Positions 1-8,641 are shown, numbered from the stretch's first letter. The stretch is 64,000 nt of DNA from Chryseobacterium formosense (GCF_900116415.1 NZ_FPAP01000001.1:496001-560000), one strand, 5' to 3'. Numbers and translations: made by a program. Notes: generated by a model from the sequence alone, not told the origin.

Positions 1-438
1 TTACCCATCGAAGATGAAATCGATGTGATATCTGTAGGTACTAGCTTTTTACGTTTTTTACAGATTGCATCCAAAATAGAAAAGCCTGTCTGTGTTGTTA
101 CAGATTCTGATGGAGATGTAAATGCTTTAGAGTTAAAGTATGCCGAATATTTAGGTGATAATGCAAAGTCCTTCATAAAAATCTGTTACGATGATTTTAT
201 TGATTCAGGAGAACTTCTCCTTGCTAATAAAAAGCCGTTTAATTACAATACACTAGAACCTAAATTTTTAAAGGCAAACGGAATTCAAAAATTAAATAAA
301 ATTTTTGGATCAAATAAAAATGAAGATGAATTGCATCTTTATATGAAAACTAATAAGACCAGCTGTGCATTAAAGATATTTGAGACAGTGGAACAATTAA
401 AATTTCCAAAATACATTCTTGATGCAATTGAAAAATAA
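1..438 (+). CDS. OLD-family ATP-dependent endonuclease, C-terminal TOPRIM part (GajA-like), truncated by window edge
   Basis: The frame is open from the first base (LPIEDEIDVISVGTSF...), so the GTG at 25 is internal and this is the end of a longer gene. What is visible looks like the second half of a TOPRIM domain: a hydrophobic strand ending in VGTSF, then VVTDSDGD with the acidic DxD pattern that binds the catalytic metal, then a helical tail. OLD-family nucleases join an ABC-type ATPase to such a TOPRIM domain, but the ATPase half lies outside the window and cannot be checked. The stop overlaps the start of a UvrD-like helicase gene, which is the arrangement of Gabija (GajA-GajB). Other TOPRIM proteins are possible. 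Confidence 0.62.
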   Translation, partial: LPIEDEIDVISVGTSFLRFLQIASKIEKPVCVVTDSDGDVNALELKYAEYLGDNAKSFIKICYDDFIDSGELLLANKKPFNYNTLEPKFLKANGIQKLNKIFGSNKNEDELHLYMKTNKTSCALKIFETVEQLKFPKYILDAIEK

Positions 439-1576
439 GTTATTGATCTCTGTAGCAGGATCTGGTAAGACTACCTATTTGGTTCGTCAAGCATTGAGTG
501 TTAATGATTCTGTATTGATTACAACTTATACAGAAGCTAATGAAAAAGAGATACGTAAAAAGTTTTATGAGTTCAATGGAGGGATTCCAGCTAATATAAC
601 TATTCAAACCTGGTTCTCCTTTTTACTTCAGCATGGTGCGAAACCATACCAAGGTTCTATATATGATGGGAAAATTAATGGTCTACTATTAGTTAATACT
701 GCATCCGGCATAAATTTTAAAAATAAAATGGGTATTTCGATCCCATTTGCAGAAGAAAAAAATTTCGAAGAACATTATTTTTCAAAAAGTGGAAAGGTCT
801 ATTCAGATAAACTTTCTAAATTCGTTATAAGATGTAATGAAAAATCGGCTGGCATTGTAGTACAACGATTATCAAAAATCTATAAACACTTCTTTGTAGA
901 TGAAGTTCAAGATCTTGCTGGTAATGATTTGGAATTTCTCAAATTGATTTTTAAAACGAGTATGAATACCATTTTAGTAGGTGATCCCAGACAAGTTACC
1001 TATCTAACTCATCACGAAAGGTTAAATAGCAAATACAAGGATGGGAATATTAAACAATACATTATAGATAAATGTAGTAAATATTGCGCTATTGATGAGG
1101 AAACACTTCGTTTTTCTCACAGGAACAACGCTGAAATATGTAATTTTTCTTCAAAATTATTTCCCTATTTAGAAAAAAGCATTCCTTGTGAATGTTCAGA
1201 ATGTAGAAGTTTTCCTAATGACCATAGTGGTATTTATATTATTAAAAGCAGTGATGTTGAAAAATATAAATCGAAGTATAATCCAGTTATTTTAAGACAC
1301 CAATTGGCTGTTGCACCAGAATGGAATTTTGGCAATTGTAAAGGATTGGGATTTGATAGGATTCTGATTTACCCAACAAGACCTATTATACAATACTTGA
1401 AGACTGGATTACTGACTAAAACTGTAAAAGAAAAAGGGAAGATTAAAGAACAAAACGCATTAGACACAGCTAAATTTTATGTCGCGTTAACGAGAGCAAG
1501 ATATAGTGTAGCAATTGTATTTGATTACACTAATGATATTTTTATAGACGGCATTAATAAATATACAATAAACTAA
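422..1576 (+). CDS. Compact UvrD/Rep-like superfamily 1 helicase (GajB-like)
   Basis: A 384-aa SF1A helicase with every core motif visible: Walker A AGSGKTT (residues 12-18), Walker B DEVQD (160-164), motif III GDPRQ (187-191), the FSHRN motif, KGLGFDRILI as motif V (about 307) and YVALTRAR as motif VI (about 353). It is far shorter than UvrD or PcrA (about 700 aa), so the 1B/2B inserts are mostly missing, as in GajB-type helicases. The ATG at 422 is preferred over the TTG at 419; it overlaps the upstream TOPRIM gene by 17 bases, which suggests translational coupling. In Gabija the helicase partner works with the nuclease against phage DNA; that role here is inferred from context. Confidence 0.7.
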   Translation: MQLKNKLLISVAGSGKTTYLVRQALSVNDSVLITTYTEANEKEIRKKFYEFNGGIPANITIQTWFSFLLQHGAKPYQGSIYDGKINGLLLVNTASGINFKNKMGISIPFAEEKNFEEHYFSKSGKVYSDKLSKFVIRCNEKSAGIVVQRLSKIYKHFFVDEVQDLAGNDLEFLKLIFKTSMNTILVGDPRQVTYLTHHERLNSKYKDGNIKQYIIDKCSKYCAIDEETLRFSHRNNAEICNFSSKLFPYLEKSIPCECSECRSFPNDHSGIYIIKSSDVEKYKSKYNPVILRHQLAVAPEWNFGNCKGLGFDRILIYPTRPIIQYLKTGLLTKTVKEKGKIKEQNALDTAKFYVALTRARYSVAIVFDYTNDIFIDGINKYTIN

Positions 1577-2085
1577 TTTTCTTGCTCTGACGTGCGTTGA
1601 TTCGTTTATTTATAAGCTTATTGAATAAATATAGCAAAAACAATCATACTTGCACAAGCCATTAGATGTCAAATTGGATTTTACGATAGAAAGATATTAA
1701 ATGATAAAAACAAATTTTATAGCATTGTAAGTTCCACAATTTTATTTAAATCCTCGACAAAAGTGTTCGATAACTGCACCTCTGGGGTCAGTGTAGTATC
1801 AAATGTACATACCATCATGATTACAAATAATAGTACGTTCTTTTTAAGCTTCTTTCTCATTATTCCCATGAGATCACACTGAAAAAACAGAATCTACTAG
1901 TATTCCGATCATACAAAAATTGCTTCTGTCCTTAATTGCATATATAATTAAGGGATAAAAAATTTTAAATTTTAGTTTAGATATGCATCTAGCGCCAATA
2001 GATGACCGTTGAAGCAACTTATAAAACATAAGTATTCTGCTTTTTAAATTACAATTATTGAGAACAAGTCCTCAATTCAATTGTT
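1577..2085. other. 509-bp gap in the island, no convincing gene
   Basis: AT-rich spacer between the helicase and the recombinase module. It holds a small palindrome (CCTTAATT 1930-1937 against AATTAAGG 1946-1953) and one possible short minus-strand ORF (1717-1869, listed separately). I see no tRNA, repeat pair or promoter that I would defend. It may be the decayed join between two island modules. Confidence 0.4.
1717..1869 (-). CDS. Possible 50-aa membrane-anchored or secreted peptide
   Basis: A minus-strand ORF from ATG (1869) to TAA (1717). The N-terminus is basic (MGIMRKKLKKN), followed by about ten hydrophobic residues (VLLFVIMMVC) and a polar tail of about 28 residues, so it resembles a signal-anchor or the start of an exported protein. 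An alternative start lies three codons in. I recognise no family, and a broken N-terminal remnant of a larger transfer or exported protein is equally possible. No clear TAnnTTTG box precedes it. Confidence 0.25.
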   Translation of the reverse strand: MGIMRKKLKKNVLLFVIMMVCTFDTTLTPEVQLSNTFVEDLNKIVELTML

Positions 2086-2301
2086 ATGAATAAAGGTAGA
2101 GTAAAGAAGCAAGCAACAACAAGACCGAAAATCGAACAATACATCCCATCTATTGAATTAAAAAAGATCCCGCCTGAAAAGGCTTTGGCAATACTGAAAA
2201 AAGCGGGCTATGAAATCGACCAGGATCAGTCAGAAGAGATCATGGCATTTTTATATATTATTGTGAAATTAACGCTCAAAGAATATTTTACATCTGACTG
2301 A
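2086..2301 (+). CDS. Small 71-aa protein paired with the serine recombinase
   Basis: A short basic N-terminus, then a segment of two or three helices (IPPEKALAILKKAGYEID, then EEIMAFLYIIVKLTLKEYF). It sits 27 bases before the recombinase frame on the same strand. From memory, similar small proteins with an IPPEKAL-type motif lie just before recombinases in Bacteroidota mobile elements, but I cannot verify this here. A recombination accessory or directionality factor is the natural guess. It has no recognisable catalytic motif and no signal peptide. Confidence 0.6.
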   Translation: MNKGRVKKQATTRPKIEQYIPSIELKKIPPEKALAILKKAGYEIDQDQSEEIMAFLYIIVKLTLKEYFTSD

Positions 2302-2403
2302 TTATTTGTATTTTAGTACCATATTAGAATGATGAATTTCTACCAACGCAACCTTCTCCATGTTGCAAGCATTAAACAACTTTTTAACGAAATCGTCATT
2401 ACA

Positions 2404-3966
2404 ATGATTATAGCAGATCTATACATAAGAGTTTCCACCGATGAGCAGGCCGAAAAAGGCTATTCCCAGAGAGATCAGGATGAGAGATTGCGCAGATATT
2501 GTGCAAATAATAATATTTCTATCAATAAAGTGATATATGAAGATCACTCCGCCAAAAGCTTTGAACGTCCCGAATGGAAAAAGTACCTCATAGAGGTAAA
2601 AAAGAGAAATCATAAAAGTACACTTGTCCTGTTTACAAAATGGGATCGGTTTAGCCGTAATACGGGTGATGCTTACCAGATGATCGGTCTTCTCCATAAA
2701 AATCACATTATTCCCCAGGCGATCGAACAGCCCTTGGATATGTCTGTTCCGGAAAATAAGCTAATGCTTGCCATATACTTGTCTACTCCTGAGGTCGAAA
2801 ATGACAGGAGAGCTTTGAATACATTCCATGGTATGAGAAGAGCAAAAAAGGAGGGGAGATTGATGGGAATAGCCCCTTACGGATATATCAACAGGAGTCA
2901 TGAAGATGGCAAGAAGTACATTGGCATTAAGGAGCCAGAGGCTTCAAATATTATCTGGGCATTCAATGAGATCGCAAAAGGACATATTCCTGCTGACCAT
3001 GTACGATTACAGATGAATAAAAGGGAAGGTGTATCAATGTCAAGAAGCGCTTTCGCAAAGGCCATGAGAAATCCAGTTTACTGTGGTAAGATCTACATTG
3101 AAGACTATAAGCAAGAGGAAGCTTACTACATTGAAGGGAAGCATGAGGCATTGATTAGTGAAAGGTTGTTTTATCAGGTTCAAAGGATCATGGACAAAAA
3201 AAGAAAAGTAGAGGGTCCGGGAGGAAGAGTATTAGGTAATGAGCGTTTTCCACTACGAGGCCTTTTGACCTGCCCAAGGTGTGGGAAAAATCTCACTGCA
3301 AGTGGTGCGAAAGGAAAATCTAAAACCTATTACTATTATCATTGTCATTACAAATGCGGATTCAGATTTGACTCTGACAGACTGAATGAACTTTTTGAGC
3401 TGGAAATTTCAAAGCTGGAATATAATCCTATCATCAAGGATCTCATGAAGGAGATACTTTTGGATAATTATAAACAATTCACTTATGATATCGAGGCTAA
3501 AAGAAAATCGATATCAAAAGAGATAAATCTATTGAATGAAAAGGTTGCCAGCGCAAGAGATAAATATCTTTTCGATAAACTAGATGAAGAAGATTACAAA
3601 GAGATCAAAAGACTCACAAAATTGCAAATTGAACAGTTGGAACAGGAGCTTCAGCAGATCGTATCGGAAAGCAAAGAACTTGATATCAAAACAAAAATAG
3701 AAAATGCACTCGATTCCATGGAAAACCTTGCAAACCTTTACCACCAAGGCGATCTATCAACAAAAAGGACGATAGGGTGTTTGATATTTCCCCAAAAAGT
3801 CGAATTTGACGGAAAAAGTTTTCAAACACCTAAAATGAATATTGTTGCCCAGTGTATCTATCAGTATAACAATGGATTAGGAAATAAAAAAAACCGACAT
3901 AAGAGAGTAAAAACTTCAAATGTCGGTCTTGTGACCTCGACAGGATTCAAACCTGTAACCTTCTGA
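2404..3966 (+). CDS. Large serine recombinase (site-specific integrase)
   Basis: An N-terminal resolvase domain begins LYIRVSTDEQ, with the nucleophile Ser at residue 11 when the start is the ATG at 2404. That start is chosen because the upstream extension (from 2329) has no resolvase homology. A recombinase domain follows, then a zinc ribbon (CPRC near 290, CHYKC near 314), then a coiled-coil stretch rich in Glu and Lys (about 360-440). This is the large serine recombinase layout. The last 24 or so codons are written by the terminator and the antisense of the tRNA-Arg gene, so the natural end of the protein was probably changed or set by integration. It is likely the integrase of the island carrying the defence pair. 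Confidence 0.88.
   Translation: MIIADLYIRVSTDEQAEKGYSQRDQDERLRRYCANNNISINKVIYEDHSAKSFERPEWKKYLIEVKKRNHKSTLVLFTKWDRFSRNTGDAYQMIGLLHKNHIIPQAIEQPLDMSVPENKLMLAIYLSTPEVENDRRALNTFHGMRRAKKEGRLMGIAPYGYINRSHEDGKKYIGIKEPEASNIIWAFNEIAKGHIPADHVRLQMNKREGVSMSRSAFAKAMRNPVYCGKIYIEDYKQEEAYYIEGKHEALISERLFYQVQRIMDKKRKVEGPGGRVLGNERFPLRGLLTCPRCGKNLTASGAKGKSKTYYYYHCHYKCGFRFDSDRLNELFELEISKLEYNPIIKDLMKEILLDNYKQFTYDIEAKRKSISKEINLLNEKVASARDKYLFDKLDEEDYKEIKRLTKLQIEQLEQELQQIVSESKELDIKTKIENALDSMENLANLYHQGDLSTKRTIGCLIFPQKVEFDGKSFQTPKMNIVAQCIYQYNNGLGNKKNRHKRVKTSNVGLVTSTGFKPVTF
3885..3928 (-). terminator. Rho-independent terminator of tRNA-Arg
   Basis: On the minus strand an 8-bp stem (ACCGACAT 3893-3900 against ATGTCGGT 3920-3927) with a 19-base loop is followed by a run of T. 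It begins four bases after the mature tRNA end. The recombinase on the other strand reads straight through it. Confidence 0.75.
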
Positions 3967-4005
3967 GCCGTAATCAGATGCGCTATTCAGTTGCGCCACG
4001 AGGCC
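3932..4005 (-). tRNA. tRNA-Arg (anticodon ACG)
   Basis: 74 nt fold into a full cloverleaf: acceptor GGCCTCG/CGAGGTC with one G-U pair, D stem GCGC/GCGC, anticodon stem TCTGA/TCAGA around loop TTACGGC (anticodon ACG), variable AGGTT, and T stem ACAGG/CCTGT with loop TTTGAAT. CCA is not encoded. The D loop has GA where G18-G19 is usual and the T loop has T at position 56, so the usual G19-C56 tertiary pair appears replaced by A19-U56. The 3' half is overlapped antisense by the recombinase stop codon, marking it as the probable integration target. Confidence 0.95.
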
Positions 4006-4021
4006 GATGTTTAAAGGTTTG

Positions 4022-4029
4022 CAAATATA
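4022..4029 (-). promoter_or_regulatory. -7 box of tRNA-Arg
   Basis: TATATTTG on the minus strand fits the Bacteroidota TAnnTTTG box and lies 16 bases before the tRNA 5' end. No clean TTTG -33 element is seen. Confidence 0.45.
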
Positions 4030-4053
4030 ATACTTTTTTAGTTTCTTTGAAAC

Positions 4054-5100
4054 ATGAAAGCAAAATTTTTACTGGTAATCACGTTTTTTCTTCTAATCAA
4101 CTGTAAAAGAGAACAAAAAAATTCGTTTTCTGAATGGGAAAAAATATCAGAAAGGGTGCAATTTAAAGCCAATGATGGTAAAATTGATCTTAAATCGGGA
4201 AATTTTACTTATCAATTCGACAAAAACAAAGTTCCGTTTCAAAAAATTATACTTTTAAATGCAAGTTTAATGGGCTATGTAACCGAATTAGAAGCAGAAA
4301 ATCTAGTGATAGGAATTGCAAGCCCTGAATACATTTATTCTGAAAAAATTCAGAGTTTGCTGGCATCAGGGAAAATTCAGAATGTAGGAAATGAACAGAA
4401 ATATGATGTCGAAAAAATAATTTCAATGAAACCGGATGCTATTTTCACCAACTACATTGCAAGCTTCGACAATACTTATCAACTTTTGAAAAACAACAAT
4501 ATTCAGGTGATATTTTTGGATGAATATTTAGAGCAAAGTCCAATGGTGAAAACTTCTTACATTAAGCTTTTGGGAAAACTTTTAGGCAAAGAAAAAGAAG
4601 CAGATTCAAAATTTAATGAAATTCAGAAAAATTATAATGACTTAAAAGAACTCGCTTTAAAATCGAACAAAAAGCCAAATGTTTTAGCCAATGAAATGTA
4701 CGGTGATGTTTGGTATATGCCCGGTGGAAAAACGTTCACGGCAAATTATATTTCAGACGCCAATGCTCATTACATTTTAAAAGATAATAAAGAAGAAAAA
4801 GCTGTTACGATGAGCTTTGAGGAGGTCTATTCGAAATCAAAAAATATTCAGTTTTGGGTAAATGCCGGAAATCATCTTTCAAAGAAAGAAATGTTGAGCA
4901 TCAATCCTTTTTATGGAAAGCTTGAGGTATTTAATAAAGGGAAGATTTATGGAGTTTCGGGTAGGGAAAAACAAAAAGCCAACGATTTTTTTGAAAGTGG
5001 AGTAGTTCGTTCGGATTTGGTTTTAAAAGATTATATCAAAATCTTTCACCCTGAACTTTTGCCCGATTATCAGTTAACTTATATGAAAGAATTAAGGTAA
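4054..5100 (+). CDS. ABC transporter substrate-binding lipoprotein (iron-complex/cobalamin type)
   Basis: 348 aa with a signal peptide ending in lipobox LINC (Cys17). The body looks like a TroA/BtuF-type periplasmic binding fold: a strand-helix start (IILLNASLMGYVTEL), then GIASPEY, VGNEQKYDVEKIISMKPDAI, and a long linking helix near residues 170-200. Such proteins present ferric siderophores, heme or cobalamin to an inner-membrane ABC permease. No permease or ATPase gene is nearby, so the substrate is open. It starts the conserved chromosome side of the island junction. Confidence 0.75.
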   Translation: MKAKFLLVITFFLLINCKREQKNSFSEWEKISERVQFKANDGKIDLKSGNFTYQFDKNKVPFQKIILLNASLMGYVTELEAENLVIGIASPEYIYSEKIQSLLASGKIQNVGNEQKYDVEKIISMKPDAIFTNYIASFDNTYQLLKNNNIQVIFLDEYLEQSPMVKTSYIKLLGKLLGKEKEADSKFNEIQKNYNDLKELALKSNKKPNVLANEMYGDVWYMPGGKTFTANYISDANAHYILKDNKEEKAVTMSFEEVYSKSKNIQFWVNAGNHLSKKEMLSINPFYGKLEVFNKGKIYGVSGREKQKANDFFESGVVRSDLVLKDYIKIFHPELLPDYQLTYMKELR

Positions 5101-5140
5101 GTTCCGTTATTTTTATATTTTTGCACTAACTTTTTAGCAT

Positions 5141-5785
5141 ATGTGGAAGAAAATTAAACAGCTTATTTTTATTGTTCTCATTCTGAATGTCATTTTTATT
5201 ATTTGGGGAAGGTTTTTCAATCCGCCCATTACGATTACGCAGATCGGTGGTCTTTTTGAATACGGAAAATTGCACCGGGATTATATTTCTTACGATGAAA
5301 TGGGATCTAATGTAAAAAAAGCTGTTATTGCTTCAGAAGACCAAAAATTTTTCAATCACAATGGTTTTGATTATACAGCAATCGAAAAAGCCATGAAAAA
5401 TAACGAAAAAGGTAAAAAACTGAGAGGAGGAAGTACAATATCACAGCAAACCGCAAAGAATATTTTTCTTTGGCAGGGCAGAAGCTGGATCAGAAAGGGG
5501 CTTGAAGCGGTTTATACTTTTATCATAGAAAAAGTTTGGTCAAAAGATATTATTCTTGAAAGATATCTGAATTCTATTGAAATGGGACAGGGCGTTTTCG
5601 GTGTTGAAGCGGCGTCTAAATATTATTTCGGAAAGTCTTCAAAAGATCTTACCACTTCAGAAGCGGCTTGGATTGCTGCTGTTTTACCCAACCCTAAGAA
5701 GTATGATCCCAAAAATCCTTCTGCATATCTTAGAAAGAAACACAACTGGATTATGAGACAGATGAGGAATGTGAGTTTGAAATAG
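5141..5785 (+). CDS. mtgA: Monofunctional biosynthetic peptidoglycan transglycosylase
   Basis: 214 aa, one N-terminal membrane anchor (residues 7-25) and a GT51 domain. Visible motifs are VIASEDQKFFNHNGFD (catalytic Glu), RGGSTISQQTAKN and RYLNSIEMGQGVFGVEAA. It polymerises lipid II glycan strands on the outer face of the inner membrane. There is no transpeptidase domain, and the length matches MtgA. A TATTTTTG box at 5116-5123 lies 17 bases before the ATG. Confidence 0.93.
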   Translation: MWKKIKQLIFIVLILNVIFIIWGRFFNPPITITQIGGLFEYGKLHRDYISYDEMGSNVKKAVIASEDQKFFNHNGFDYTAIEKAMKNNEKGKKLRGGSTISQQTAKNIFLWQGRSWIRKGLEAVYTFIIEKVWSKDIILERYLNSIEMGQGVFGVEAASKYYFGKSSKDLTTSEAAWIAAVLPNPKKYDPKNPSAYLRKKHNWIMRQMRNVSLK

Positions 5786-5798
5786 TATCTTTGCACTC

Positions 5799-7832
5799 AT
5801 GAAACTGCTGAGTTCAAATACAAAAAATTTTGAAGCTGTTCTTAAAAAATATTTTTCCTTTAAGAATGAAACGGCTTCGCTGGAACCTTTGGCGGAGTTT
5901 TTTGAGGCTATAAAAAAGACAGATTTCAAAGAAGTTCTTAATTTTTTCAGCACACATCAGAATTTTTCAGAGAATTTCAGACACTATATCTACAATGTTT
6001 TTCAGGGAAGACCTTTCAATCTTTCTTTAACGGAAGCCAATATTCTTTCCGAAAATGCCTTCTTTCCTGAGCTTAAAAAAAGAATCTTAAATAAAGTTTT
6101 GCCGCCCGTAGAAAACGAAAATACGGTTTGGTATCTAATCGACAACGTCAGTTTAAGCCCGAAAAAAGACCTTGAATATCTTCATAATCTTCCCGAAGAA
6201 GAAGTGAATGATTTGATGAGGATTTTAGGAATTTCGGATTTTATTCTGAAACCGAATGTGAAAAGCGAACTGATATTTTCAATGAACATCCTTTCATGGC
6301 GCGTTACCGGAATGGCTCTTGAAGTTGATGTCGTAAGAATGGCTCCCGAATACAGAAATTTCGACAATCCTTTTCTGGCTTTACAAAACGAACTGGAAGC
6401 TTTGGCTGAAGATTTTAAAGTTAACCCTGAAATTCAGCTTAACTCTAAAGACAGCCGCTACAAGCAGATTAAAATTTATGCGGAACAATGTCAGGATTTT
6501 GTAAATATTGCTTTTAAAAATTCATCAAAATATGGTATTTCAGGGAAAATTAATCAGTCTCTTCTGAAAATCCGCCAACAGACACAAAGAATTTCTGAAA
6601 TCATCAATCTTTTGATCATTGATCAGACTAATGATATTATTGTAAAGTCTAAACAGTTGATATTTAATATTCTGAGTTATAAATCTCATAAAAACAATAT
6701 TTCTGATCTTATCAATGACAGTACACGATTAATTTCTCATTTAATTACAAACCATACCGCAGAAACCGGAAGTCATTATATTACTTCAAACCGTAAACAG
6801 TACATGAAGATGTTCTATAAAGCAAGCGGTGGCGGAATTATTGTCGGTGCATTGTGTATTTTGAAAATGTTGTATGGTTTTATGCCCGGAAGCGACTTTT
6901 TTCACGCGTTTTTGTACTCGATTAATTATGCGATGGGATTTGTAATGATTTATCTGATGGGATTTACACTCGCAACAAAACAGCCTGCAATGACGGCTGC
7001 AACAATGACCAAAGTTTTATCTGAACAGGAAAATATTAAAAATAATTATACCGAATTTGCCGATCTGGTATCAAAATTATTTCGAAGTCAGTTTATTGCT
7101 TTCGTGGGTAACGTACTTCTTTCCTTTCCGATTGCGATGCTGATTATGTACGGCCTTGATGTTTTCTTTTCACAGAATTTAGCGGTTGAAAAATCAGACA
7201 AGTTACTGAAAGATCTCGATCCCTTTAAATCTAAAGCGATTCTTCATGCCTGTATTGCAGGATTTTATCTTTTTATTTCAGGAATTATTTCAGGAAATAT
7301 TGGCAATAACTCTGTATTTTATCAGATTCCGGATAGAATCGCAAAAAATCTTCCTATAAAAAGGCTGTTTGGATCTCGTTTTGCAAAAAATCTTTCAAAA
7401 TATTATGCTAAAAACTGGGCCGGAATTATTTCTAATTTCTGGTTTGGTGTTTTTCTTGGAGCTACTGCGCCTGTTGGTTTATTTTTCGGTTTAGATTTGG
7501 ACATTCGGCACATTACTTTTGCTGCCGGAAATTTTGCAATTGGTCTTTATGGAAAAGATTTTGTCGTTGATTCATCTGTTTTCTGGACTGCTTTTTTTAC
7601 TGTATTCTTGATAGGATTCTTCAACTTTTTGGTGAGCTTCAGCTTGTCGATGTTTTTGGCATTCCGTTCGAGAAAGATGAACTTTGGTGAAGTAAGAGAG
7701 ATTTACAGAGAGATTTTCAGATATTTTTTAAGAAATCCAATGAAGTTTTTCTTTCCGCTACGATCCAGTTTTGATCTGAAATCGAGCACGCTGGTTCAGA
7801 ATTCAATTCCTACAAAATCTGAAGATCACTAA
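5799..7832 (+). CDS. Multi-pass membrane protein of the 'SpecificRecomb' family (PF10136)
   Basis: 677 aa. The first 330 residues are soluble and helical; then several membrane segments follow, with the typical stretch YITSNRKQYMKMFYKASGGG leading into the first. The family was once named a site-specific recombinase, yet it has no known recombinase active site and is dominated by membrane helices, so that name should not be read as function. Its role is unknown. A TATCTTTG box (5786-5793) ends five bases before the ATG, so the mRNA may have almost no leader. Its 3' end overlaps the convergent dciA-like gene by 23 bases. Confidence 0.7.
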   Translation: MKLLSSNTKNFEAVLKKYFSFKNETASLEPLAEFFEAIKKTDFKEVLNFFSTHQNFSENFRHYIYNVFQGRPFNLSLTEANILSENAFFPELKKRILNKVLPPVENENTVWYLIDNVSLSPKKDLEYLHNLPEEEVNDLMRILGISDFILKPNVKSELIFSMNILSWRVTGMALEVDVVRMAPEYRNFDNPFLALQNELEALAEDFKVNPEIQLNSKDSRYKQIKIYAEQCQDFVNIAFKNSSKYGISGKINQSLLKIRQQTQRISEIINLLIIDQTNDIIVKSKQLIFNILSYKSHKNNISDLINDSTRLISHLITNHTAETGSHYITSNRKQYMKMFYKASGGGIIVGALCILKMLYGFMPGSDFFHAFLYSINYAMGFVMIYLMGFTLATKQPAMTAATMTKVLSEQENIKNNYTEFADLVSKLFRSQFIAFVGNVLLSFPIAMLIMYGLDVFFSQNLAVEKSDKLLKDLDPFKSKAILHACIAGFYLFISGIISGNIGNNSVFYQIPDRIAKNLPIKRLFGSRFAKNLSKYYAKNWAGIISNFWFGVFLGATAPVGLFFGLDLDIRHITFAAGNFAIGLYGKDFVVDSSVFWTAFFTVFLIGFFNFLVSFSLSMFLAFRSRKMNFGEVREIYREIFRYFLRNPMKFFFPLRSSFDLKSSTLVQNSIPTKSEDH

Positions 7833-8106
7833 ATTTTTCTTCACCAAATTTCTCCTGAAATTTTTTTAGATAAAAGCTTTTTCGCATTTTAAAATCGTTT
7901 TTAAGCAAGGGTGAATTGATTCTGATCTGAATAATTTTATCATCCAGATTTACACTCACAACCTCCTGAAAAAGGCTTTCATCAAGATAATCTTCCAGAA
8001 AATCTTTAATTTCAAAAGCAATCAGCTTATCTTCAAAACCATATATTCTGGCAAAAGATTTTACCAGTTCTGAAGATTGAAATTCTCGTTTTTTGTTTCT
8101 TTTCAT
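7810..8106 (-). CDS. DUF721 / DciA-like protein
   Basis: 98 aa with the compact DUF721 pattern: a helix start (SSELVKSFARIYGFEDKL), an acidic middle, then LDDKIIQIRINSPLLKNDFKMRK, the strand-helix typical of the family. DciA proteins help load the replicative helicase in bacteria without DnaC. It lies downstream of recF on the same strand, a common DUF721-recF pairing, here split by a four-helix-bundle gene. Convergent overlap with the preceding membrane protein gene. Confidence 0.75.
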   Translation of the reverse strand: MKRNKKREFQSSELVKSFARIYGFEDKLIAFEIKDFLEDYLDESLFQEVVSVNLDDKIIQIRINSPLLKNDFKMRKSFYLKKFQEKFGEEKFSDLQIL

Positions 8107-8160
8107 TGGAGATACGGGTTTCGTGATTTGTTGATCCGAGTTTTTTATTAGTTAAGAGTT

Positions 8161-8535
8161 TTACAATTTATTTTCGTTCCAGTTTTCTTTAACCCATTTT
8201 TTATAATTATTAATTTTTCCACCTAAAAAATCGTATTGCTGTTTTAATATTTCAAATTCTGCTGAAAATTCAGGGTATAAAATTATTATTTTTTCTAAAT
8301 GATTAATTGTTTCATCGTTACTTGCGTGGCTGAAAACAAGAAATCTGTAATATTCATTTTTATAAACCGAACGCCCATAACCCTCAACAATGTTAGTAAT
8401 AACTGAATCCGAAGACCTTCTTAGCTGGCTTCCCAATTCGTATAATTCATATTTGGGAAGGAGAAAAGAAGCTTTATGAACTTTTGGAAACAATTCAAAA
8501 GCAATTTTGTAAATATCTAAATTTCGATAACTCAT
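8161..8535 (-). CDS. Four-helix-bundle protein (23S rRNA intervening-sequence/S23 family)
   Basis: 124 aa, mostly helical, with the family signature YRNLDIYKIAFELFPKVHK, ELGSQLRRSSDSVITNIVEGYGR and YYRFLVFSHASNDET. Relatives are encoded in 23S rRNA intervening sequences or stand alone in Bacteroidota, and form pentamers resembling the Avd protein of diversity-generating retroelements. There is no rRNA or reverse transcriptase here. It separates recF from the DUF721 gene and looks like a later insertion. Function unknown. Confidence 0.85.
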   Translation of the reverse strand: MSYRNLDIYKIAFELFPKVHKASFLLPKYELYELGSQLRRSSDSVITNIVEGYGRSVYKNEYYRFLVFSHASNDETINHLEKIIILYPEFSAEFEILKQQYDFLGGKINNYKKWVKENWNENKL

Positions 8536-8641
8536 TTTATTTGTGTTTTAATTAAATTATTAAGTCAGAAGTATCAAAATATGGTTTTGCAAACCCATAA
8601 CTACTAATTCCAATCCTGAATCTCGAAACTCGCATCTGGTA

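Noticed and set aside
2419..2706. 95-aa minus-strand ORF inside the recombinase gene
   Set aside because: Shadow of the recombinase; no signal or homology pattern.
5799..7832. 'Site-specific recombinase' as a mobile element
   Set aside because: The family name is historical; the protein has many membrane segments and no recombinase motif.
8161..8535. Evidence of a 23S rRNA intervening sequence
   Set aside because: The protein family matches, but no rRNA sequence surrounds it.
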